Source: Bordetella petrii (GTDB taxonomy: Bacteria; Pseudomonadota; Gammaproteobacteria; Burkholderiales; Burkholderiaceae_B). Taken from it: a DNA stretch of 64,000 nt. The stretch is taken from positions 875,163 through 939,162 of the forward strand of contig NZ_JAFMZZ010000004.1 of assembly GCF_017356245.1 (NCBI RefSeq), read 5' to 3'. The translations under genes and the position numbers were made by a program. Positions 58,487-64,000 of the stretch are shown here, one piece after another. Position 1 is the first letter of the stretch; each line of letters starts with the position of its first letter. Under the pieces are notes generated by a model. That model worked only from the letters and a program-made list of their open reading frames with translations, was not told where the DNA came from and did not search any database.

Positions 58487-59317
58487 TCAGATCTCGCCGC
58501 GCGCGCGGCGCTGCGTGATGTCTTCCAGGATCACCAGCGCCGCTTCCACGGTGAACTCGCCTTCGTCGATGCGGCGCACGGCTTCGCCGACGGCGACATG
58601 GGCGATTTCCATGACCTCGCCGTCGCGGTTGGCCGGCTGCGTGCCGGCCGGCAGCACGCAGGTGCTGGTCAGCAAGTCTTCTACCTGGTAGCCCTCGGGC
58701 AGGCGGCGGTGCATGCGCAATATCGTGCGCAGCGGCGAGCGGCCGGCCAGCTGCGCCGGTTCCAGTCCGGCTTCTTCGGCGCATTCGCGCAGCAGCGCCT
58801 GTTCCAGGTCTTCGCGGCTGCCGGCCAGGCCGCCCACCAGGGTGTCCCACATGCCGGGGTCGGTGGATTTGCTGAGCGCCCGGCGGGCGATCCACAGCCG
58901 GCCGTCGGGCGTCCAGGCATTCAGGTGCACCGCCCGGGTCAGCAGCCCCAGCGGACGCATGGCGGCGCGTTCGATGGCGCCCAGGTGCTCGTCGGCGGCA
59001 GTCACGTCCAGCAGTTCGTCGCGCCAGCCGCGCAGGCAATCGGCATCGCGCAGCGCCCGCGCCACGCTGGCCAGCAGCGCGTCCAGCTGCGGCCCCGCCG
59101 CCAGCCCCGTGCCGATGCGCAGCGCGTCGGGCTGCACGCGCACCTGGGGCAGGCGGCCGAGCGCGTCGCAGGCCGCATGGGTGGCCCAGCCGCAGCAGCG
59201 GTCGGCCACGTACAGCGGCAGGGCGAGTTCGGGCGGGTGTTCCTGCACGCGCTGCGCCAGCTGCGTGTACAGCGCGGCCAGGCGCGCCGGATCGTCGTGG
59301 GAAAGCTTCTTCGGCAT
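58487..59317 (-). CDS. Nudix hydrolase with N-terminal DUF4743-type domain
   Basis: A 276-residue protein. The Nudix box GGLAGSREDLEQALLRECAEEAGLE spans about 160-184 with the REXXEE core intact. The N-terminal 120 residues (LALPLYVADRCCGWATHAAC, then an LLTRAVHLNAWTPDGRLWIARR lead-in) fit the DUF4743/TPK1-associated Nudix group found in bacteria and eukaryotes. Such proteins hydrolyse nucleoside diphosphate derivatives or oxidised thiamine phosphates; the substrate here is unproven. The ATG at 59317 is preferred to a start 13 codons upstream. Confidence 0.87.
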   Translation of the reverse strand: MPKKLSHDDPARLAALYTQLAQRVQEHPPELALPLYVADRCCGWATHAACDALGRLPQVRVQPDALRIGTGLAAGPQLDALLASVARALRDADCLRGWRDELLDVTAADEHLGAIERAAMRPLGLLTRAVHLNAWTPDGRLWIARRALSKSTDPGMWDTLVGGLAGSREDLEQALLRECAEEAGLEPAQLAGRSPLRTILRMHRRLPEGYQVEDLLTSTCVLPAGTQPANRDGEVMEIAHVAVGEAVRRIDEGEFTVEAALVILEDITQRRARGEI

Positions 59318-59390
59318 GGCGGCGATTTTAGTGCAGCGCCCTTTGGGCGCCGCCAAATGGGGGCATCCGGACGCGATTCAAGAGGGCCAA

Positions 59391-59419
59391 ATTACATTGG
59401 GTTGCGCGTCCGCTATAAT
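59391..59419 (+). promoter_or_regulatory. Likely promoter of the cta operon
   Basis: A consensus TATAAT (59414-59419) has TTACAT at 16 bp (59392-59397) or ATTACA at 17 bp upstream, about 137 bp before ctaC. The remaining 238-bp gap shows no gene. Confidence 0.55.
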
Positions 59420-59555
59420 TCTGCGGTTTCTTTGTGATTCGAGTGGGATAGACCGGCCATAGGTCGGGCTTGAACCTGCCGTCTAATAAATTGCGTGTAT
59501 TCCTGTCCTGCCGCTGGCAGGCGTGGAAACGCCCGCGCCGTGTTTCGAGGTAAGC

Positions 59556-60713
59556 ATGAAGAAGTGGAGAGGGATACTGGGCGCCTGTGCATTGCTTTCG
59601 GGCAGTGCCGTCAACGCGCAGGTTCAAGACATGCCCGGCGGCCCGAAAGTCGATCAGCTCAATCTGCACGAAGGCGTCACGCAGATCGCGCACGACGTCA
59701 TGTGGCTGCACTGGCTGCTGCTGATCATCTGTGGCGTGATCTTCATCGGCGTGTTCGGCGTCATGTTCTATTCCATCTGGGCGCACCGGAAGTCGCGCGG
59801 GCACAAGGCCGCCACCTTCCATGAGCACCTGGGCGTGGAAGTCGCCTGGACCGTCATCCCCTTCATCATCGTCATCGCCATGGCGCTGCCGGCCACCAAG
59901 ACCGTGGTCGCCATGAAAGACACTTCCAGCGCCGACCTCACCGTGAAGGTCACCGGCTACCAGTGGAAGTGGGGCTACGAATACCTCGACGGCCCCGCCG
60001 CCGGCGTGAAGTTCCTGTCCACGCTGGCCACGCCGCGCGCCCAGATCGAAGGCCGCGAGCCCAAGGGCGAGTTCTACCTGATGGAAGTCGACAACCACCT
60101 GGTGGTGCCGGTCGACAAGAAAGTCCGCATCGTGCTTACCGCGGCCGACGTCATCCACTCGTGGATGGTGCCCGACTTCGGCGTCAAGCAGGACGCCATC
60201 CCGGGCTTCCTGCGCGACACCTGGTTCCGCGCCGAGAAAACCGGCACCTACCGCGGCCAGTGCGCCGAACTGTGCGGCAAAGACCACGCCTTCATGCCCA
60301 TCGTGGTCGAAGTGAAGTCGCAGGCCGACTACGACAAGTGGGTCGACGAACAGAAAAAGAAAATGGCGGCCAACGCCGACGATCCCAACAAGGAATGGAC
60401 CAAAGAAGAACTGCTCGCCCGTGGCGAAAAGGTCTTCGGCGCCAACTGCGTGGCCTGTCACCAGGCCAACGGCAAGGGCGTGCCGGGTTCGTTCCCCGCC
60501 CTCGACGGCGACAAGACCGTGCTGGGCCCGAAAGACGCGCAAATACAGACCGTGCTGCACGGCCGGCCCGGCACCGCCATGGCGGCCTTCGGCGGGCAGC
60601 TCAACGACGTCGAGATCGCCTCGGTCATTACGTACACGCGCCACGCCTGGAGCAATGCGGGCAAGGGGCAAGACCCCGTGGTACAGCCGAAGGATGTCGT
60701 GGCCGCGCGCTGA
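59556..60713 (+). CDS. ctaC: Cytochrome c oxidase subunit II with fused cytochrome c domain
   Basis: A 385-residue protein: signal peptide (WRGILGACALLSGSAVNAQV), two membrane helices (about 47-68 and 90-112), and the CuA domain with YQWKWGYEY (about 143-151), DVIHSWMVPDFGVKQDAIPG and QCAELCGKDHAFMPIVV holding the CuA cysteines. The C-terminal domain has heme motif CVACH in GANCVACHQANGKG and a likely Met ligand near GTAMAAFGGQL. It receives electrons from cytochrome c and passes them to subunit I. Upstream in-frame codons are rejected because the ATG at 59556 starts the signal peptide. Confidence 0.97.
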   Translation: MKKWRGILGACALLSGSAVNAQVQDMPGGPKVDQLNLHEGVTQIAHDVMWLHWLLLIICGVIFIGVFGVMFYSIWAHRKSRGHKAATFHEHLGVEVAWTVIPFIIVIAMALPATKTVVAMKDTSSADLTVKVTGYQWKWGYEYLDGPAAGVKFLSTLATPRAQIEGREPKGEFYLMEVDNHLVVPVDKKVRIVLTAADVIHSWMVPDFGVKQDAIPGFLRDTWFRAEKTGTYRGQCAELCGKDHAFMPIVVEVKSQADYDKWVDEQKKKMAANADDPNKEWTKEELLARGEKVFGANCVACHQANGKGVPGSFPALDGDKTVLGPKDAQIQTVLHGRPGTAMAAFGGQLNDVEIASVITYTRHAWSNAGKGQDPVVQPKDVVAAR

Positions 60714-60809
60714 TCGCGCCGCCCGCTCCGGTAACCAGAACCCGTAACGTCGAGACACACCTGCCGGCCTCCTGGACCGAGGCCGGCAAACAGCAGGAAG
60801 GAGTCCATC

Positions 60810-62420
60810 ATGAGCAGCGTCACTGTAGACCACGTGTCGCCTGGCCACAGCCACGGTCATGAGCACGATGACCACCACGCCACGCCCACCGGCTGGCGTC
60901 GCTGGCTATTTGCCACCAACCACAAAGATATCGGGACGATGTACCTCATCTTCTCGTTCATCATGCTGCTGGAAGGCGGCACGCTGGCCCTGCTGCTGCG
61001 CACCGAGCTGTTCGAGCCCGGCCTGCAGTTCTTCCAGCCGCAGCTGTTCAACCAGTTCACCACCATGCACGGCCTGATCATGATCTTCGGCGCGATCATG
61101 CCTTCGCTGGTGGGTTTCGCCAACTGGCTGATCCCGATGCAGATCGGCGCGGCGGACATGGCTTTCGCGCGCATGAACAACTTCAGCTTCTGGCTGCTGC
61201 CCATGGCGGCCATCATGCTGACCGCCTCGTTCTTCGTGCCCGGCGGCGCCACCGCGGCCGGCTGGACCCTGTACGCCCCGCTGTCGGCGCAAATGGGCCC
61301 GGGCATGGACCTGGCCATCTTCGCCATCCACATCATGGGCGCCTCGTCCATCATGGGCGCCATCAACATCATCGTCACCATCCTGAACATGCGCGCGCCC
61401 GGCATGACGATGATGAAAATGTCGATGTTCTGCTGGACCTGGCTGATCACCGCCTTCCTGTTGCTGGCGGTCATGCCGGTGCTGGCCGCGGCGGTCACCA
61501 TGGTGCTCACCGACCGCCACTTCGGCACCGGCTTTTTCAATGCCGCCCTGGGCGGCGACCCGGTGATGTACCAGCACGTATTCTGGTTCTTCGGGCACCC
61601 CGAGGTCTACATCATGATCCTGCCGGCCTTCGGCATCGTGTCCATGATCGTGCCCACGTTTTCCCGCAAGAAGCTGTTCGGCTATGCGTCCATGGTGTAC
61701 GCCACCTCGGCCATCGCGGTGCTGTCGTTCATCGTGTGGGCGCACCACATGTTCGCCACCGGCATGCCCGTTGCCGGCCAGCTGTACTTCATGTACGCCA
61801 CCATGCTGATCTCCATCCCCACCGGGGTGAAGGTATTCAACTGGGTGGCCACCATGTGGCGCGGCTCGCTGACCTTCGAGACCCCCATGCTGTTCGCCAT
61901 CGGCTTCATCTTCGTGTTCACCATGGGCGGCTTCACCGGCCTGATCCTGGCCATCGCCCCGATCGACATCCAGGTGCACGACACCTACTACGTAGTGGCG
62001 CACTTCCACTACGTGCTGGTGGCCGGCTCGCTGTTCGCGCTGTTCGGCGGCGCCTACTACTGGGTGCCCAAATGGACCGGCCGCATGTACAACGAAAAGC
62101 TGGGCAAACTGCATTTCTGGTCGACCATGCTGTCATTCAACGTCACGTTCTTCCCCATGCACTTCCTGGGCCTGGCCGGCATGCCGCGCCGCTACGCCGA
62201 CTACGCCGCGCAGTTCACCACCTTCCACCAGGTGGCCACCATCGGCGCGTTCTGGTTCGGCCTGTCGCAGCTGCTGTTCCTGTACGTCATCGTGCAGTGC
62301 TACCGCGGCAAGGGTGCAACGGCGGCCGCCAAGCCGTGGGAAGGCGCCGAAGGGCTGGAATGGACCGTGCCGTCGCCGGCGCCGTTCCATACCTTCACCA
62401 CGCCGCCCGAAGTGAAGTAA
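60810..62420 (+). CDS. ctaD: Cytochrome c oxidase subunit I
   Basis: A 536-residue twelve-helix subunit. Low-spin heme and CuB ligands are in [38 protein letters not shown] (His-Tyr cross-link region) and [16 protein letters not shown] (CuB His pair); the heme pair is in [17 protein letters not shown]. The K-pathway region is around [14 protein letters not shown]. The N-terminus is His-rich ([14 protein letters not shown]). Catalytic subunit of the aa3-type oxidase reducing O2 at the heme a3-CuB site. Confidence 0.97.
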   Translation: MSSVTVDHVSPGHSHGHEHDDHHATPTGWRRWLFATNHKDIGTMYLIFSFIMLLEGGTLALLLRTELFEPGLQFFQPQLFNQFTTMHGLIMIFGAIMPSLVGFANWLIPMQIGAADMAFARMNNFSFWLLPMAAIMLTASFFVPGGATAAGWTLYAPLSAQMGPGMDLAIFAIHIMGASSIMGAINIIVTILNMRAPGMTMMKMSMFCWTWLITAFLLLAVMPVLAAAVTMVLTDRHFGTGFFNAALGGDPVMYQHVFWFFGHPEVYIMILPAFGIVSMIVPTFSRKKLFGYASMVYATSAIAVLSFIVWAHHMFATGMPVAGQLYFMYATMLISIPTGVKVFNWVATMWRGSLTFETPMLFAIGFIFVFTMGGFTGLILAIAPIDIQVHDTYYVVAHFHYVLVAGSLFALFGGAYYWVPKWTGRMYNEKLGKLHFWSTMLSFNVTFFPMHFLGLAGMPRRYADYAAQFTTFHQVATIGAFWFGLSQLLFLYVIVQCYRGKGATAAAKPWEGAEGLEWTVPSPAPFHTFTTPPEVK

Positions 62421-62450
62421 TCGGCAGACCAGGTAAAGTAATCGTTAGTC

Positions 62451-62576
62451 ATGACCCCTGAACAACGCCGCCGCAACAAGACCGTCGGGCTGATCCTGCT
62501 GGCAATCGTCATTGCCCTGTTCGCCTGGACATTCTTCCGCGGCTCGGCCATCCTGACCGGCACGGCCGTCAAGTAG
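62451..62576 (+). CDS. Cytochrome oxidase small assembly-type membrane protein
   Basis: A 41-residue protein: MTPEQRRRNKTVGLILLAIV, one membrane helix IALFAWTFFRGSAIL, polar ends. Proteins of this size and pattern occur between ctaD and cox11 in betaproteobacteria and are annotated as oxidase small assembly proteins. It has no length beyond the helix and no metal motif. Here it is followed directly by the DUF2970 gene, without the expected cox11. Confidence 0.8.
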   Translation: MTPEQRRRNKTVGLILLAIVIALFAWTFFRGSAILTGTAVK

Positions 62577-62584
62577 GGCAAGGC

Positions 62585-62809
62585 ATGACCCACGATATTC
62601 GCGACGCCTCGCGCCGCAAGCTGAACTTCCTGCAGACGCTCAAGGCGGTGCTGTGGGGCATGTTCGGCGTGCGCCGGGGCGCCGGCTACGAAGAAGACGC
62701 CGGCAAGCTCAACCCCGTGCACCTGATCGTGGCGGGCGTGCTGGCCGGAGTCATTTTCGTGACGGTGCTGGTGCTCGTCGTGCGCTGGGCCGTGGCCAGC
62801 CTGACGTAA
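62585..62809 (+). CDS. DUF2970 family membrane protein
   Basis: A 74-residue protein with KLNFLQTLKAVLWGMFGVRRG at the N-terminus and a C-terminal membrane helix (LNPVHLIVAGVLAGVIFVTVLVLVV). The family is fixed in cta operons between cox11 and ctaE; its role in oxidase assembly is assumed, not shown. It starts 8 bp after the small assembly protein gene. Confidence 0.85.
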   Translation: MTHDIRDASRRKLNFLQTLKAVLWGMFGVRRGAGYEEDAGKLNPVHLIVAGVLAGVIFVTVLVLVVRWAVASLT

Positions 62810-62849
62810 GCAGCAAGCATTTCAACAAATCAGTACCAGGGAGAAGACC

Positions 62850-63725
62850 ATGAGTGCAAGCCACTCGGTTCAAGGTAAAGAGGCACCGTACTACTATGTG
62901 CCGGCGGACTCCGGCCACCCCGTGCGCACTGCCGTGGCCCTGCTGGCCATGGGCCTGGGCGCGGCCGCCTGGGTCAACGATGTCAGCTGGGGCAAGTGGC
63001 TGGTGCTGGTCGGCGTCCTCGGCCTGATCACCGTGCTGTATTTCTGGTTTGGCGACGCCATCCACGAATCCGAAACCGGCCTGAACAGCAAGCGCATCGA
63101 CCTGTCGTACCGCTGGGGCATGAGCTGGTTCATCTTTTCCGAAGTCATGTTCTTCGCGGGCTTCTTCGGCGCGCTGTGGTACGTGCGCACCATCACCACG
63201 CCGTGGCTGGGCGACCTGGACCACCAGCTGCTGCTGTGGCCCGACTTCCAGGCGGTGTGGCCCAACTTCGGCCCCGCCGGCGTGGTCGAGCACTTCCAGA
63301 CCGTCGGCCCGTTCTGGCTGCCCACCATCAACACCGCGCTGCTGCTGTCGTCGGGCGTGACGCTGACCATCGCCCACCACGCGCTGCGCGAGAACCACCG
63401 CGGCAAGACCATGTTCTGGCTGGCCGCCACCGTGCTGCTGGGCTTCATCTTCGTGGCCTGCCAGGCTTACGAATACCACCACGCCATCACCGAACTGAAC
63501 CTGAAGTTCAGCTCGGGCGTGTACGGTTCGCTGTTCTACATGCTGACCGGCTTCCACGGCTTTCACGTCATCATGGGCGCCACCATGCTGACGGTCATCC
63601 TGATCCGCCTGGCGCGCGGCCACTTCACCGCCGAGCACCATTTCGGTTTCGAAGGCGCGGCCTGGTACTGGCACTTTGTCGACGTGGTCTGGCTGGGCCT
63701 GTACCTGTTCGTCTATTGGTTCTAG
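62850..63725 (+). CDS. ctaE: Cytochrome c oxidase subunit III
   Basis: A 291-residue protein with seven predicted helices and the CoxC motifs YYYVPADSGHPVRTAVALLA, YRWGMSWFIFSEVMFFAGFF (conserved Glu), VFVACQAYEYHHA-type (here FIFVACQAYEYHHAI), YMLTGFHGFHVIMGATML and GAAWYWHFVDVVWLGLYLFVYW. It supports subunit I in the aa3 oxidase complex and stabilises the proton-uptake site. Confidence 0.97.
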   Translation: MSASHSVQGKEAPYYYVPADSGHPVRTAVALLAMGLGAAAWVNDVSWGKWLVLVGVLGLITVLYFWFGDAIHESETGLNSKRIDLSYRWGMSWFIFSEVMFFAGFFGALWYVRTITTPWLGDLDHQLLLWPDFQAVWPNFGPAGVVEHFQTVGPFWLPTINTALLLSSGVTLTIAHHALRENHRGKTMFWLAATVLLGFIFVACQAYEYHHAITELNLKFSSGVYGSLFYMLTGFHGFHVIMGATMLTVILIRLARGHFTAEHHFGFEGAAWYWHFVDVVWLGLYLFVYWF

Positions 63726-63726
63726 G

Positions 63727-63830
63727 AATATCCCCCCCGAAGCGCTGCGCGCTACCCCCCAGGGGGCGACGCTGCGGACCGGCAAAGCCGGATCCGCGCG
63801 TCCCCGCTTCAGGCGGGCCGGTGTTCTAAA
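63727..63830. repeat. Burkholderiales-type intergenic repeat
   Basis: After ctaE the sequence CCCCCCGAAGCGCTGCGCGC and the following CCCCCCAGGGGGCGACGC form a motif I recognise from many Burkholderiales intergenic regions, including Bordetella and Achromobacter. It contains GAAGCGC/GCGC-type symmetry and a C6AG5 box. It lies between convergent genes, so it may terminate or insulate them. Confidence 0.55.
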
Positions 63831-63896
63831 CGCCGCCACGAGGCATCGTACGCTGGCAGCTGCGTCCAGCGGCGCCGGAACCGGCCGGCCCGGTTC

Positions 63897-64000
63897 CTAT
63901 CTAATGCCTGTACTTTCTATCCAGCCCAGGTGATGGGCCAGCAGAACGAACAGGAACAGGGCTACTGATAGCCCGATACGCACGGTCAGCGCATTGACCG
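63897..64000 (-). CDS. DUF2909 (twin transmembrane) family protein, partial
   Basis: Only the last 33 codons and stop are in the window: VNALTVRIGLSVALFLFVLL then AHHLGWIESTGIR. This is the second helix and conserved FxxLLAxxLGWIxxTGI end of DUF2909 proteins, commonly found just after ctaE (convergent here). The role is unknown. The N-terminal helix lies beyond the edge. Confidence 0.75.
   Translation of the reverse strand, partial: VNALTVRIGLSVALFLFVLLAHHLGWIESTGIR

Overview
The window is GC-rich chromosomal DNA from a betaproteobacterium of the Alcaligenaceae, most like Bordetella/Achromobacter (inferred from content and gene order; species not determinable here). The pointers are a Bug-type solute receptor beside MmgE/PrpD genes, the run mla - ABC exporter - bolA - murA - his - tat, petABC followed by sspAB, and a cta (aa3 oxidase) cluster ending in a DUF2909-type gene. 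Nearly all of it is core metabolism and envelope biology with dense coding. The one clear accessory insertion lies at about 5.4-10.8 kb.

Layout. 1-5.4 kb: a small catabolic locus (partial PrpD-like gene and Bug receptor, divergent LysR regulator, second PrpD-like gene) and a TauE/SafE exporter. 5.4-10.8 kb: a decayed genomic island beside tRNA-Thr(TGT), carrying a wrecked P4-type tyrosine integrase, an AlpA regulator, a winged-helix gene, a frameshifted winged-helix pseudogene and several unknown genes; it is visibly more A/T-rich than its surroundings. 10.9-15.1 kb: sspB, sspA and the cytochrome bc1 genes petC, petB, petA. 15.2-18.1 kb: mscL, a Nif3-like gene, a DegS-like protease and a small XRE regulator. 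18.1-33.9 kb: one long minus-strand run, read from high to low coordinates as mlaF-E-D-A-C, ABC ATPase/permease, bolA-like, murA, hisG-D-C-B-H-A-F-I-E, hinT, tatA-B-C, with many ATGA/GTGA overlaps. 34-36.8 kb: MFS exporter, LysR regulator, OmpW porin. 37-43.2 kb: gltD and gltB. 43.3-44.3 kb: a paired palindromic repeat next to a RAYT-type transposase-like gene whose catalytic residues are replaced. 44.5-49.7 kb: glutathione-dependent formaldehyde oxidation (adhC, fghA), a membrane protein, DUF1488, rpoH with a perfect CIRCE operator on its promoter, and a cpdA-like phosphodiesterase. 49.9-52.4 kb: a CPA1 antiporter with a cyclic-nucleotide-binding-like tail. 52.5-58.4 kb: a LacI regulator divergent from a TRAP transporter and an IlvD/Edd dehydratase, read as a sugar-acid uptake and dehydration operon. 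58.5-64 kb: a Nudix protein, then ctaC, ctaD, two small membrane proteins, ctaE and a partial DUF2909 gene.

Most worth a second look: (1) the RAYT homologue with no HUH or Tyr residues beside a BIME-like repeat pair, with related palindromes at two other loci; (2) the CIRCE element whose spacer holds the rpoH -10 box; (3) the layered decay of the tRNA-Thr island; (4) apparent absences from otherwise standard clusters (no mlaB, no cox11/ctaG). I found no CRISPR array, rRNA operon or obvious new defence system.
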